A stretch of DNA of 64,000 nt. Source: Hyphomicrobiales bacterium (GTDB lineage: Bacteria > Pseudomonadota > Alphaproteobacteria > Rhizobiales > Beijerinckiaceae). The stretch lies in contig JAFBAS010000152.1 in the NCBI GenBank assembly GCA_019247605.1, forward strand, positions 1-64,000. Reading direction: 5' to 3'. The position numbers and the translations under genes were made by a program. How positions within the stretch are numbered: position 1 is the stretch's first letter; each line of letters starts with the position of its first letter. The notes beneath the pieces were generated by a model. It was not told the DNA's origin. It saw only the letters and a list, made by a program, of their open reading frames with translations, and did no database searches. Below are positions 8,880 through 18,021 of the stretch, piece by piece.

Positions 8880-9911
8880 TCACCGGTCCGTCAGCTTCAG
8901 CTCGATGCGACGGTTTCGCTTGAACGCATCCTCCGTGTCGCCGAGGTCGAGCGGCTGGAATTCGCCGAAGCCCGCCGCGAGAAGATGTTCGGGCGGTAGC
9001 CCCTGCGACTGGAGATAGCGCACCACCGCGATGGCGCGCGCCGCGGAGAGATCCCAGTTCGTCGCGAATTTCCCGGTTCCCGAGAGGGGACGCTTGTCGG
9101 TGTGGCCGTCGACACGGAGCACCCAGGGAATGTCGGGGGGGATGTTGGCGATGATCTCGCGCATCGCACTCGCGACTTTGTCGAGCTCGGGCATGCCTTC
9201 CGGCTTGAGTTCGGCCTGGCCGGGATCGAAGAAAACCTCCGATTGGAAGACAAAACGGTCTCCCACGATGCGGATATCGGGCCGGTTGCCGAGAATGTCG
9301 CGCAGTCGGCCGAAGAAGTCCGAGCGATAGCGCGCGAGCTCCTGCACCTTTTGCGCGAGCGCCACGTTGAGGCGCGAGCCGAGATCGGCGATCCGCGTTT
9401 GGGCATCCTGCTCGCGCGTCTCGGATGCCTGCAGCGCTGATTCGATCGCCGCGAGCTGCCGGCGCAGCGCCGCGATCTGCTGGTTCAGCGCGTCGACCTG
9501 CGAAAGAGCCCGATTGGTGTCGGCCGCTTGCGCTTCAAGAGCGCTCTGGAGTTGGCTGGCTCGACGCTCGGCTGCATTCGCGGCACCGCCGCCCGTGTCG
9601 ATCTGCTGCTGGAGCCGCCCTTGATCGGCCTTCGCCTGATCGAGCGTCGCTCTGAGCGCACCGAGCTCGGCATCCGATTTCGTGGCCTTGGTCTTTTCGA
9701 GCGAGAGCAATTCCGTGAGCTCGGCAATCTGCCGATTGAGGCGAGTGAGGACTGTGTCACGCCCATTCACTTCCTGCGAGAGCACGACCTGCGCGACCGC
9801 GAAGATCGACAAGAGGAAGGTGATGGTCAGGAGCAGGGTCGACAACGCATCGACGAAACCCGGCCAGTAATTGATTTCGCGTGCGTATCGGCGTGTGCGG
9901 GCGAGTGCCAT
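8880..9911 (-). CDS. MotB/OmpA-like peptidoglycan-binding membrane protein with long coiled coil
   Basis: 343 residues. A short cytoplasmic N-terminus is followed by one membrane helix (about residues 18-40) that carries Asp21 in WPGFVDALSTLLL. This is the position of the proton-binding Asp in MotB-type stators. A long coiled coil (about 45-190) rich in Glu, Ala and Gln follows. A C-terminal OmpA/MotB peptidoglycan-binding domain begins near FDPGQAELKPEG, with the VDGHTDKRP and NWDLSAARAIAVVRYL motifs. It starts 10 bases after the stop of the MotA/TolQ-like gene, so the two form a complex in all likelihood. No flagellar genes are nearby. It probably acts as a non-flagellar proton-driven motor spanning to the cell wall. 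Confidence 0.85.
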   Translation of the reverse strand: MALARTRRYAREINYWPGFVDALSTLLLTITFLLSIFAVAQVVLSQEVNGRDTVLTRLNRQIAELTELLSLEKTKATKSDAELGALRATLDQAKADQGRLQQQIDTGGGAANAAERRASQLQSALEAQAADTNRALSQVDALNQQIAALRRQLAAIESALQASETREQDAQTRIADLGSRLNVALAQKVQELARYRSDFFGRLRDILGNRPDIRIVGDRFVFQSEVFFDPGQAELKPEGMPELDKVASAMREIIANIPPDIPWVLRVDGHTDKRPLSGTGKFATNWDLSAARAIAVVRYLQSQGLPPEHLLAAGFGEFQPLDLGDTEDAFKRNRRIELKLTDR

Positions 9912-9921
9912 CGGTCAGCCC

Positions 9922-10911
9922 TCACTCTCTGCGGACGGGTTCGGAAGCAAGGCGGTCGAGGAGGCGCTCCACTTTGCGTTCCCGAAGCGCTTGCGCTTCC
10001 ACCCAGTCGCGGATCATTTGCTGTTCCGAACGCATGTGCTTGACAAGCGCCTGGATGCCCTCGGCAAGGTTCGCCATTGCCTGGGTCGTGGCGCGGCTCG
10101 AATGATCGGCCCCGACGAGCTCCTTGAGTTCGGAAAGCGCGGTGAAGACGCCCTGGAGCGCGGGGAGCTCACCGCCTTCGGCGGCGAGTGACACACGTTG
10201 CGAGAGCCGGTCCTCGACCTCGGTTGCGAAACGCGCATGCGCCCGCCCGACCTGCAGATCGAGAAAGCCGAGGACGAGCGAGCCCGCAAGCCCGAAAAGG
10301 GATGACGAAAACGAGATGCCCATGCCGGCAAGCGGGGCCGCAAGGCCGCTCTTCAGATCCTCGAAAAGCGCTCCACTCTCGCCGCCCGAGGTGTGCATCG
10401 TGCCGATCACACCCCCGATCGAGCGCACCGTCTCGAGCAAGCCCCAGAAAGTGCCCAAGAGTCCGAGAAACACGAGAAGCCCGGCGAGATAGCGCAAGAT
10501 CTCGCGCCCTTCGTAAAGCCGCGCCTCGAAGGAATCGAGCAAGGCGCGCTGGTTGAGCGGCGTCAAGCTTTTGACGGCTCCAGTGAACGCGCCTTCGAGC
10601 GGGCCCAGGAGATAAGGCTTGAGACGGGACGACGACGGGCCCGAACGCAGTTTCGAATTTGCCCAGCGCACCTCCCGGCCGATCTGCCACAAGGCATGCA
10701 GAGCGAGCACGATGCCGGCAACGAGCGCGGTGACGATCACGGCGTTGAGCACGGGATTTGCGAGAAACGCCGCGACGATGCGTTCTTGCAAGAAGGCTAC
10801 GGCGATCCCGCAAAGAATCAAGAAAACGATGACCCGCCCGAAAAAGGTCCCCGGGCGGCTCAGCGGTGCGACGGGCGCGGGCAACGGCGTCGCGGGCCCG
10901 GAATCGACCAT
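9922..10911 (-). CDS. MotA/TolQ/ExbB-like membrane protein
   Basis: 329 residues. Two N-terminal hydrophobic segments (about 25-70) and a later pair around LRYLAGLLVFLGLLGTFWGL and APLAGMGISFSSSLFGLAGS match the MotA/TolQ/ExbB proton-channel family; the second pair forms the family core domain. The C-terminal third is helical and charged, with a predicted coiled coil. It precedes the MotB-like gene by 10 bases. The pair is widespread in Rhizobiales near the inositol-monophosphatase and carbon genes, and has no proven function that I know of. A role in envelope stability or septation is inference. A near-500-base gap separates its start from the next minus-strand gene upstream. Confidence 0.85.
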   Translation of the reverse strand: MVDSGPATPLPAPVAPLSRPGTFFGRVIVFLILCGIAVAFLQERIVAAFLANPVLNAVIVTALVAGIVLALHALWQIGREVRWANSKLRSGPSSSRLKPYLLGPLEGAFTGAVKSLTPLNQRALLDSFEARLYEGREILRYLAGLLVFLGLLGTFWGLLETVRSIGGVIGTMHTSGGESGALFEDLKSGLAAPLAGMGISFSSSLFGLAGSLVLGFLDLQVGRAHARFATEVEDRLSQRVSLAAEGGELPALQGVFTALSELKELVGADHSSRATTQAMANLAEGIQALVKHMRSEQQMIRDWVEAQALRERKVERLLDRLASEPVRRE

Positions 10912-11402
10912 AGGCGAGGCTCCTTCGTGCTCAGCGCATCATGGCCGTGCCGGCCAATGGGATCAAGGGCGGCTCTATCATCGGCGACTTGATTGCGGGG
11001 TCATTTCACGGGTCGGGCGACAAGGCTGGCTTGTGCCAAACGCCCCCAACTCTTGGATCATCGGGATGCGCCAGCTGCCACGGACCGGACCGCTTTTGTG
11101 CGCACGCACGAGGGCTGTGGCACCGCAAAGGTCGGTAAATCGAGACGACTTCGGCACGACGTCGTCGCTGAGCTCGGCGGCACCCTGGTCATTCTCGTTG
11201 CCTATGGCGGCTCCACGAAGTTGCTTGTGTTTCGCCCATGCTGAGCGGAAAGAATACAGCGACGTTGAGACATTTTCGCGGCAGGGCTGTTGCACCTCCC
11301 TCAACGAATGTGGCGCGAGGCTAATTGCGTTGCCGTTGAATGGATTTGCCGCCCTGGGCCAAGCGCCTCGGGAGAGGCGTTATCGCAAGCGCCGAACTTT
11401 TC
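10912..11402. other. Intergenic region, no gene seen
   Basis: About 490 bases between the start of the MotA-like gene and the end of the inositol-monophosphatase-family gene. Short open frames exist on both strands but none has a convincing ribosome site or a recognisable product. A perfect hairpin (CGCCTC, loop GGGA, GAGGCG, 11364-11379) lies just past the phosphatase stop and may help end its transcript, though no T-run follows on the minus strand. The promoter for the MotA/MotB-like operon should lie near 10912-10990. Confidence 0.6.
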
Positions 11403-12194
11403 TTACACGGCGCCTTCGAGGAGCGCACTGAGCTCCCCATGCATGGTCTCATTTCCACAGATCACGTCGCTCGAGTCCACCAGTCGCTTCCTGCCGTCGA
11501 GCGTGCTGAAAACTCCGCCCGCCTCGCGAACCAGCACCGACGCCGCGCCGAAATCCCAACTGTTCAGACCGCGCTCCCAAAATGCATCGAGCCGGCCGCA
11601 CGCCACATAGGCGATGTCGAGCGCGGCCGAGCCCAATCGCCGGGTGGCGGCGGCGCGAGCCATCACGGCACCGAGCTCCTTGAGAAAATGCGGCTGGCCG
11701 CCACGTCCCAGATGGGGAGTGGCGATCCCGATGAGGGCCTGGCTGAAGTCGCGCCTGGCCGCGACGCGAATGCGATGGTTGTTCATGTAGGCGCCCTTCC
11801 CGCGTTCGGCGACGAACATTTCGTCCTTCGCCGGATCGTAGACGACGCCGGCAACGAAATCTCCGTCTCGCTCGAGTCCGATGGACACACAAAATTGGGG
11901 AACCGCGTGAAGGAAATTGGTGGTGCCGTCGAGTGGATCGACATGCCAGCGATGAGCGCCGTCGGTTCCGGCGATGCTGCCGCTTTCCTCCATGACGAGG
12001 CCGTAGGTGGGGCGCGCCTTGGCGAGCGCCTCGCGGATGATCTTCTCGGCCCTGCGATCGGCGGCCGAGACGAAATCGCCCGGTCCTTTCATCGAGACTT
12101 GCAAGGCCTCGACCTCGCCGAGATCGCGCCTCAGGCTTTTTGCCGCCTTGAGGGCGGCGTCGGTCATTACGGAGATCAAGGGCGAGCGGATCAT
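11403..12194 (-). CDS. Inositol monophosphatase family protein
   Basis: 263 residues, typical for the family. Metal and substrate motifs are intact: Glu69-Glu70 in VMEESG, then HVDPLDGTTNF with Asp86 and Asp89, and the C-terminal SWDFGAASVLVREAGG, which matches motif B. Such enzymes remove phosphate from inositol phosphates or related substrates; some rhizobial members act on 3'-phosphoadenosine phosphate or fructose bisphosphate. The substrate cannot be chosen from sequence alone. It lies about 100 bases downstream of the Sel1-repeat gene on the same strand. Position beside fba and pgk is common in the order. Confidence 0.9.
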   Translation of the reverse strand: MIRSPLISVMTDAALKAAKSLRRDLGEVEALQVSMKGPGDFVSAADRRAEKIIREALAKARPTYGLVMEESGSIAGTDGAHRWHVDPLDGTTNFLHAVPQFCVSIGLERDGDFVAGVVYDPAKDEMFVAERGKGAYMNNHRIRVAARRDFSQALIGIATPHLGRGGQPHFLKELGAVMARAAATRRLGSAALDIAYVACGRLDAFWERGLNSWDFGAASVLVREAGGVFSTLDGRKRLVDSSDVICGNETMHGELSALLEGAV

Positions 12195-12293
12195 ATCGGC
12201 ACGATCAAGTGGCTGGTGGCGATGCGGAGGTGAGCGGGGTTGCGCTCAAAAGAAAGAGCGGTGGCGGCTCTGTGCGCGCGCATCAAAAGCCCG

Positions 12294-13253
12294 TCAAGGA
12301 CTGAAGGTGCCGAGCTGGAAAGCGCTCAGTCGCTGGCGCGCGAGGCCTGCGGCTTTATCCCGTTCCTCCGGGGAGAGAATCTCGGTGGCCTTGTCCAGCC
12401 AAGGATCGTCGCGTCCCGCTTGTTTGGCAAGCATGTTCCAGGCCGCGGCCTCGGCGAGGTCTTTCTTGACGCCCCGCCCGACCACATAAAGGCGCGCCAA
12501 GCGATTTTGCGCCACCGGATTGCCCCGCGAGGCCGCTCGCGCAAATAGCTTCGCGGCCCCATCCTCGTCCTTCGCCACGCCCTCGCCATTGAACAGCATG
12601 ATCGCGTATTGGATCTCGGCGGGCTCGTAGAAGTCGCGTGCGGCCTGCCCCATGAGCCGCGCCGCGCCCTGTGGATCGGCAGGTGTTCCCCTGCCGTCAC
12701 GCAACAGGGTGGCGAGCGCGTATTCCGCCTCGGCGACGCCGGCATCGGCCCCCTGGCGAATAAGCTTCACCGCGCGGGCTTCGCCTTCCGTCGTTTTTTC
12801 ATTGAGGGCGAGAAGTCCGAGGTTGTAGGCGGCCGAGGGTTGTCCTGCATCCGCGGCCTGTGCCAGCAGCGCCTTGGCCCGGGCTTCGTCCCTGGGCAGG
12901 CCACGCCCTTCGAGCACCATCATGCCGAGCGCGTAGGCGCCATTGCGGTCGCCGCGCTCCGCCGCGAGCGCGAACCATTCGGCGGCTTTCTTCAGATCGG
13001 GAGCAACGCCGAGACCGCCCCCTGTGAGCTCGCCGAGGAGCGCCATGGCTGGGCCGTCGTTGTGGTCCTGCTCGACTCTCTTGGTCGCCTCCGCGAAAGC
13101 GTCACGATAATGGCCGCGCTGGTAGGCCCCGAAGGCTAGGTCGGGTGCTTCACCGGCCCCCGCGAAGGCGCTTGGCGCGCAGATAGGGGAAGCCAGGAAG
13201 GCTGAGAGCACTCCCGCAGCCGCAAAGGTGCAGAGGAGCCGACCCGGCTTCAT
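12294..13253 (-). CDS. Secreted Sel1-like repeat protein
   Basis: 319 residues from the ATG at 13253. This start overlaps the stop of the upstream ThiE-like gene as ATGA and gives a clean signal peptide (MKPGRLLCTFAAAGV to about PSAFAGAG). The mature protein is a chain of roughly 36-residue alpha-helical Sel1 repeats, visible as AYALGMMVLEGRGLPRDEA, AAYNLGLLALNEKTTEGEA, AEYALATLLRDGRGTPADP and AQNRLARLYVVGRGVKKDL. These solenoids bind partner proteins, and periplasmic members often act in envelope or stress signalling. The overlap implies coupled translation with the ThiE-like protein, although one is exported and the other should be cytoplasmic. Confidence 0.88.
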   Translation of the reverse strand: MKPGRLLCTFAAAGVLSAFLASPICAPSAFAGAGEAPDLAFGAYQRGHYRDAFAEATKRVEQDHNDGPAMALLGELTGGGLGVAPDLKKAAEWFALAAERGDRNGAYALGMMVLEGRGLPRDEARAKALLAQAADAGQPSAAYNLGLLALNEKTTEGEARAVKLIRQGADAGVAEAEYALATLLRDGRGTPADPQGAARLMGQAARDFYEPAEIQYAIMLFNGEGVAKDEDGAAKLFARAASRGNPVAQNRLARLYVVGRGVKKDLAEAAAWNMLAKQAGRDDPWLDKATEILSPEERDKAAGLARQRLSAFQLGTFSP

Positions 13254-13885
13254 GCCGATGCCCGATTGCTCAAGCGCTGCATGACAGAGGCCGTAGCGGA
13301 TGCCGGCCCCTCTGCGTGCGACCACAACGCCTCCCCGACGGCGGCGAATTCGCAGCTCGTCGCCGGGAGATCGTCCACCTCGTCGAGGCTTGCGGCGAAG
13401 GCGACGCAAGGCGTCTCGAAGATCGAGGACCACCACGAAACCCGTTCGAGAATGGCCGAGAAGGGGGGCCGCCGACCGTCCGGGTGCTCGTCGCCGAACA
13501 GGACGTAGTCCGCGCCCTTGTCCGCGGCCACCATGGCGTCGTCGCGAAGCCGCAACCCCCCTGTGCCGACGATGCGATCCTGGCGCTTCAGGAGATCGAG
13601 GGCGGCATCGAGCCCCTTCGGATCGCGAAGATGCAGACCATCGGCTCCGGCACGCGCCACGATCTCGGGGCGGTCGGCGATGAGCACCGCCGTATCCTTC
13701 GCCTGGGCCACCGCTGCGATGCGCTTGACCGTGTTGATGAGGCTTCGCTCATCCGCGTCGGCGAGATCGAGCACGAGGGCGGCCACCTCGCCGGCCGAGA
13801 CAACGTCCCTCAATGGCGAAAGGAAGGCCTCACCATCGGAAATTCTCGGGCTGAACAGCATCAGGCGGGTGGAACTCGCATCCAT
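13250..13885 (-). CDS. ThiE/TenI-like phosphate-binding TIM-barrel protein
   Basis: 211 residues with the fold of thiamine phosphate synthase: the strand-turn GADGLHLRDPKGLDAA, the phosphate loop GTGGLRLRDDAMVAADKGADYVLFG, and a final strand. Real ThiE proteins carry an LRxK-type pyrophosphate motif early in the chain. Here the equivalent stretch (VAALVLDLADADERS) lacks it, so it may have no thiamine synthase activity. TenI-like or other roles are possible. It overlaps the Sel1-repeat gene by four bases. Many Rhizobiales encode this ThiE-like protein beside fba, and it is usually annotated as thiamine phosphate synthase; I am more cautious. Confidence 0.7.
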   Translation of the reverse strand: MDASSTRLMLFSPRISDGEAFLSPLRDVVSAGEVAALVLDLADADERSLINTVKRIAAVAQAKDTAVLIADRPEIVARAGADGLHLRDPKGLDAALDLLKRQDRIVGTGGLRLRDDAMVAADKGADYVLFGDEHPDGRRPPFSAILERVSWWSSIFETPCVAFAASLDEVDDLPATSCEFAAVGEALWSHAEGPASATASVMQRLSNRASA

Positions 13886-14119
13886 TTGGCGGTTTGGCGT
13901 TTCAATCTCCCGCCGGTGCGGCGAGCAGCCCCTTCCCTTGCCGATGATGGTGGCGAAAGCGCGGCTTGCGAAACGGGCAAAGACGGACCTTCTGAAAACC
14001 CGTTGCGAAGGGGGCGTGGAACATAGGCTCCTTCCGCTCGCGGCCTTCGCCCGCTCGGCCGAGAGTGAAGGGGTGCGATGTTGGGACTGAAGGGCCAGCG
14101 CTCGGCCGCATCGATTCGC

Positions 14120-15142
14120 TCACGCCGCCTTTTCCAGCTCCTTTTTCCATTTTCCGAGCGTCGCGAGCCCATTCATCTTGGCGCGATGCGTGAAGGCCTT
14201 TTGCGCCGCCACCACGTTATCGGCCCTCCCGGCCCAAGCCTGTTGCGGCGCAGCCTGCAGGGCCCGTCCGTAGCTGAAGCTCAGCTTCCAGGGAAAGCCG
14301 CCAATGCGGTTCATGGCGTCTAGATGCGCGGTCGCCTCGATGTCGGACTGGCCGCCGGAAAGAAAGGCGATGCCCGGAACGGCCGAAGGCACGCAACGCT
14401 TGAGCACGCGAAGCGTGGCCTGAGCGACTTCCTCGACGCTCGCCTGCTTCGGGTTTTTCTTTCCCGAGACCACCATGTTCGGCTTGAGCACGCTGCCCTC
14501 TAGCAGGACATGCGCATAATAAAGCTGCTGAAAAACTTCCTTCAGCACCCACTCGGTGACACGTTCGCAGGTCGCAAGGTCGTGGTCGCCATCCATCAGC
14601 ACCTCCGGTTCGACGATCGGGGTGATGTCGGCCTCCTGGCAAAGCGCGGCGTAGCGAGCGAGCGCATGGGCGTTCGCGAGAATGCAGGTGTAGGACGGCT
14701 TATGCGCGCCGATGTCGATGACGGCACGCCATTTCGCGAAGCGGGCGCCGAGCGCGTAATAGTTCTTCAGCCGGCCGGCGAGGCCGTCCAGCCCTTCGGT
14801 AACGGTCTCGCCGGGGCAGAAGGGCAGGGGCTTTGCTCCGGCATCGACCTTGATGCCCGGAACCGCGCCCGCATCCTCGATGAGCTTGACTAGCGGGGTG
14901 CCGTCTTTCGCCTTCTGGCGGATCGTCTCGTCGAAAAGGATCACGCCCGAGACATGCGTCTTCATCGCGTCGCTCGAGCGAAAGAGGAGCTCACGATAGT
15001 CGCGGCGATTCTCTTCGGTGTTGGACACGTGGATGGCGTCGAACCGCTTCTGAATGGTGCCCGTCGATTCATCCGCCGCCAGAATGCCCTTGCCGGGCAC
15101 CACCAAGCTCTGCGCCACTTTCGACAATTGCTCGAGATTCAT
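14120..15142 (-). CDS. fba: Class I fructose-bisphosphate aldolase
   Basis: 340 residues with the class I (Schiff-base) aldolase signature. The Schiff-base lysine is Lys220 in EGSVLKPNMVV, and the partner acidic residues lie in IVEPEVLMDG. The N-terminus KGILAADESTGTIQKRF is characteristic. It splits fructose 1,6-bisphosphate into glyceraldehyde 3-phosphate and dihydroxyacetone phosphate, and works in reverse for gluconeogenesis. A good ribosome site (GGGAGAAG) lies upstream of the ATG at 15142. It is the last gene of a minus-strand block tkt-gap-pgk-fba. A class I rather than class II enzyme is normal for this block in Rhizobiales. Confidence 0.95.
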   Translation of the reverse strand: MNLEQLSKVAQSLVVPGKGILAADESTGTIQKRFDAIHVSNTEENRRDYRELLFRSSDAMKTHVSGVILFDETIRQKAKDGTPLVKLIEDAGAVPGIKVDAGAKPLPFCPGETVTEGLDGLAGRLKNYYALGARFAKWRAVIDIGAHKPSYTCILANAHALARYAALCQEADITPIVEPEVLMDGDHDLATCERVTEWVLKEVFQQLYYAHVLLEGSVLKPNMVVSGKKNPKQASVEEVAQATLRVLKRCVPSAVPGIAFLSGGQSDIEATAHLDAMNRIGGFPWKLSFSYGRALQAAPQQAWAGRADNVVAAQKAFTHRAKMNGLATLGKWKKELEKAA

Positions 15143-15243
15143 CGTTCTTCTCCCATCAAGAAGCGAAGCGGCATTCGCTCGACGCCGCCTTCACGCTGCG
15201 TCCATCACCGGCGGGCACGCCGCGCCCACCGGTCGCGCCAGCA

Positions 15244-16440
15244 TCATGCCTTGCGCAAGGCCTCTACTCCAGGGAGGGCCTTGCCCTCAAGCCATTCGAG
15301 AAAGGCGCCCCCCGCCGTCGAAACGTAGGTGAACTTCTCGGTGACTCGAGCCCGATTGAGCGCCGCGACGGTGTCGCCGCCGCCCCCGATCGAAACGAGT
15401 TTCCCGGAGGCCGTGAGCGAGGCGGCTTCCCGCGCGATCGCGACGGTGCCCGCATCGAAGGGGGCGAGCTCGAAAGCGCCGACCGGCCCGTTCCAAACGA
15501 GGGTCGCGACCTCACGCAGCTTCCCCGTAATCACCTCGATCGAACGCGGCCCGATGTCGAGGATCATCTCGTCAGACTTGATGTCGTCGAGGGCGGCGAC
15601 ACGATGAGGCACATGCGCCTTGAACTCGGTCGCGACCACGGCATCGATCGGCAGCATGATCTCGCAACCTCGAGCTTTCGCCTTTTCCTCGATTTCGCGC
15701 GCGATAATCGCCAAATCGTGCTCGCAAAGCGATCGACCCACGGCGATGCCGCGCGCCGCAAGGAAGGTGTTGGCCATGCCCCCGCCGATGATCAAGCATT
15801 CGACCTCGGCGCACAGATTGCCGAGAAGCTCGAGCTTGGTCGAGACCTTTGCGCCCCCGACGATGGCGGCAACCGGGCGCCGTGGTGTCTCGAGCGCCCG
15901 GGCAAGTGCGTCGAGCTCTGCTTGCATGGCGCGCCCTGCATAGGCGGGCAGGAGACGCGCCAAGCCCTCGGTCGAGACATGGGCCCGGTGCGCCGCGGAG
16001 AAAGCATCATTGACGAAGGTGTCGCCATGAGCCGCGAGCGCCTCTGCGAAAGCGGGGTCGTTTTTCTCTTCGCCGAGGTGAAAGCGGGTGTTCTCGAGAA
16101 GCAGCACCTCGCCGTCCTTGAGGGCTGCGACGGCGTGTGTCGCGGTTTCGCCTATACAGTCAGGCGCAAATTTGACCTTCGTCCCCAGCGCGCTCTCCAG
16201 TGCTTGCGCGACGGGCGCTAGGCTTTCCTTGGGCTGGTGCTTGCCTTTTGGACGGCCGAAATGTGCGAGGAGCACCACCTTGCCGCCCTTGTCGGCAAGC
16301 TCGCGAATGGTCGGCAGAACGCGTTCGATGCGCGTCAGGTCGGCGACCTTTCCGTTTTCCATCGGCACGTTGAGGTCGAGTCGCAAAAGAATGCGCTTTC
16401 CCTTGGGGTCGAGCTCATCGAGCGTTCGGAAAGAGGTCAT
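15244..16440 (-). CDS. pgk: Phosphoglycerate kinase
   Basis: 398 residues, standard two-domain PGK. Visible motifs are [15 protein letters not shown] (the substrate-binding N-terminal signature RLDLNVP), [31 protein letters not shown], and the nucleotide end [14 protein letters not shown] near the C-terminus. It interconverts 1,3-bisphosphoglycerate and 3-phosphoglycerate with ADP/ATP. It lies between the coiled-coil membrane gene and fba on the minus strand. The gap to fba is 100 bases. Confidence 0.97.
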   Translation of the reverse strand: MTSFRTLDELDPKGKRILLRLDLNVPMENGKVADLTRIERVLPTIRELADKGGKVVLLAHFGRPKGKHQPKESLAPVAQALESALGTKVKFAPDCIGETATHAVAALKDGEVLLLENTRFHLGEEKNDPAFAEALAAHGDTFVNDAFSAAHRAHVSTEGLARLLPAYAGRAMQAELDALARALETPRRPVAAIVGGAKVSTKLELLGNLCAEVECLIIGGGMANTFLAARGIAVGRSLCEHDLAIIAREIEEKAKARGCEIMLPIDAVVATEFKAHVPHRVAALDDIKSDEMILDIGPRSIEVITGKLREVATLVWNGPVGAFELAPFDAGTVAIAREAASLTASGKLVSIGGGGDTVAALNRARVTEKFTYVSTAGGAFLEWLEGKALPGVEALRKA

Positions 16441-16491
16441 GTCACACGAGGCTTCCTCGGAGGCGCTGGCGACCGCTCGGCAGTGCTCGCC

Positions 16492-16914
16492 TCAGCGCGC
16501 CGCAAGCGCGGGCAAGAGACCCGGAATGCCGAAGCGAAGCGCCAGAACCATCAACAACGCGCCGATGAGTGCCGCGATGAGCGCAACGACAAAGATGGTG
16601 CCGGCCCCAGGCAGGCCGCGCACCCGCCCCTCGAGCGCCTTCACCTCGGCGGAACGGGCAAGTCCGCCAAAGCGCGTCAACGTGTCCTGGAAGCTCGCTT
16701 CGAGGCGCAGGAGAAGAGCCTCGCTGCGCGCGAATTTCTCCTCGATCCGGGCAAGCTTCTCCTCCAAACGAGAGAGCTGGTCGAGCCCACCGCGTTCGGA
16801 GAGCGGCACGCCCCCCGAAGCGGGCTGCGACGCCACGGCCGTGGGGGAGCCGTAGACGGTCGTTTCAGGGTCGACCGGGTTGATCGAAGGTTCGCGTTTG
16901 GCGGTATCTGACAT
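16492..16914 (-). CDS. Small coiled-coil membrane protein of unknown function
   Basis: 140 residues. A polar N-terminus (about 1-45) is followed by a coiled coil with heptad spacing (about 45-95, LSRLEEKLARIEEKFARSEA), a linker, and one strong membrane helix (about 104-135, rich in Ile, Val, Leu and Ala) ending near the C-terminus. I do not recognise a named family. It sits between pgk and gap on the same strand with short gaps (51 and 36 bases), so it is probably co-transcribed with the glycolytic genes. The topology suggests an inner-membrane-anchored protein with its coiled coil in the cytoplasm. Confidence 0.7.
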   Translation of the reverse strand: MSDTAKREPSINPVDPETTVYGSPTAVASQPASGGVPLSERGGLDQLSRLEEKLARIEEKFARSEALLLRLEASFQDTLTRFGGLARSAEVKALEGRVRGLPGAGTIFVVALIAALIGALLMVLALRFGIPGLLPALAAR

Positions 16915-16950
16915 TGCACGACCTCGTTGCGATGAAACCCGCCGCCCTAC

Positions 16951-17958
16951 TTAGATCAGCTTCCCAATCGCCACGGCCGTATCGGCCATGCGGTTCGAGA
17001 AGCCCCATTCATTGTCGTACCAGGAAAGCACCCGCACGAAGGTCCCATCGATCACCTTCGTCTGATCGAGGTGAAAAGTCGCCGAATGCGGATCGTGGTT
17101 GAAATCCATCGAGACATTGGGTGCCGCTGTCACGGCGAGCACGCCCTTCATTTCCTGCTCCGCTGCTCTCTTCATCGCTGTATTCACCTCCTCGGCCGAC
17201 GTCTTTCGGGAGGCGACGACCTTGAGGTCGATGAGCGAGACATTGGGCGTGGGCACGCGAATGGCACTGCCGTCGAGCTTGCCTTGCAGCTCGGGGAGCA
17301 CCAGGCCGAGCGCCTTGGCCGCGCCTGTCGTCGTCGGAATTTGTGACAGCGAAGCAGCGCGTGCGCGGTAAAGATCCTTGTGCATCGTGTCGAGGGTCGG
17401 CTGGTCCCCGGTGTAGGAATGCACGGTGGTCATGTAGCCGCGCTCGATGCCGATGGTGTCGTTCAGCACCTTGGCGACGGGCGCGAGGCAATTCGTCGTG
17501 CACGAGCCGTTCGAGACGATGAGGTGGTCCTTCTTGAGCTTGTCATGGTTGACGCCGAAGACCACGGTCAAATCCGCGCTCTCGCCGGGGGCCGAAATGA
17601 GCACGCGCTTGGCGCCGGCTTCGAGATGCGCCTTGGCCTTGTCTTTGGCCGTGAAGATGCCCGTGCATTCAAGAGCGATATCGATGCCGAGTGCCTTGTG
17701 GGGCAGCTCGGCCGGATTTCTGATCGCCGTGACCTTGATCTTGCCCATGCCGACATCGATGCTGTCGCCGGAGACCTTCACTTCGTGAGGGAAGCGGCCG
17801 TGGACCGAATCGTAACGCAACAGATGCGCATTGGTTTCGACCGGGCCGAGGTCGTTCAGCGCGACAACCTCGATGTCTCTGCGTCCCGACTCCACGATGG
17901 CGCGCAGTATATTGCGGCCGATGCGCCCAAAGCCGTTGATGGCGACCTTCACGGTCAT
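16951..17958 (-). CDS. gap: Type I glyceraldehyde-3-phosphate dehydrogenase
   Basis: 335 residues from the ATG at 17958, which has GAGGAAAAG just upstream; a longer in-frame start at 18000 would add 14 residues that the family lacks. The Rossmann motif is [16 protein letters not shown], the nucleotide-discriminating segment is [19 protein letters not shown], and the catalytic cysteine is Cys153 in [12 protein letters not shown]. The C-terminal [13 protein letters not shown] is also intact. It oxidises glyceraldehyde 3-phosphate to 1,3-bisphosphoglycerate. It lies 63 bases downstream of tkt on the same strand. Confidence 0.97.
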   Translation of the reverse strand: MTVKVAINGFGRIGRNILRAIVESGRRDIEVVALNDLGPVETNAHLLRYDSVHGRFPHEVKVSGDSIDVGMGKIKVTAIRNPAELPHKALGIDIALECTGIFTAKDKAKAHLEAGAKRVLISAPGESADLTVVFGVNHDKLKKDHLIVSNGSCTTNCLAPVAKVLNDTIGIERGYMTTVHSYTGDQPTLDTMHKDLYRARAASLSQIPTTTGAAKALGLVLPELQGKLDGSAIRVPTPNVSLIDLKVVASRKTSAEEVNTAMKRAAEQEMKGVLAVTAAPNVSMDFNHDPHSATFHLDQTKVIDGTFVRVLSWYDNEWGFSNRMADTAVAIGKLI

Positions 17959-18021
17959 GGAACTTTTCCTCTTTTGCGTGTGATTGCGCGAGAACGGCAA
18001 TAGCTTATGGCGACAAGCGCG

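Noticed and set aside
8880..10911. ZorA/ZorB of a Zorya defence system
   Set aside because: The pair is MotA/MotB-like, but ZorC and ZorD are absent, lengths differ, and the pair sits in a core Rhizobiales neighbourhood.
10912..11402. Overlapping short open frames in the intergenic region
   Set aside because: Several frames of 80-110 codons on both strands, none with a ribosome site, signal or domain.
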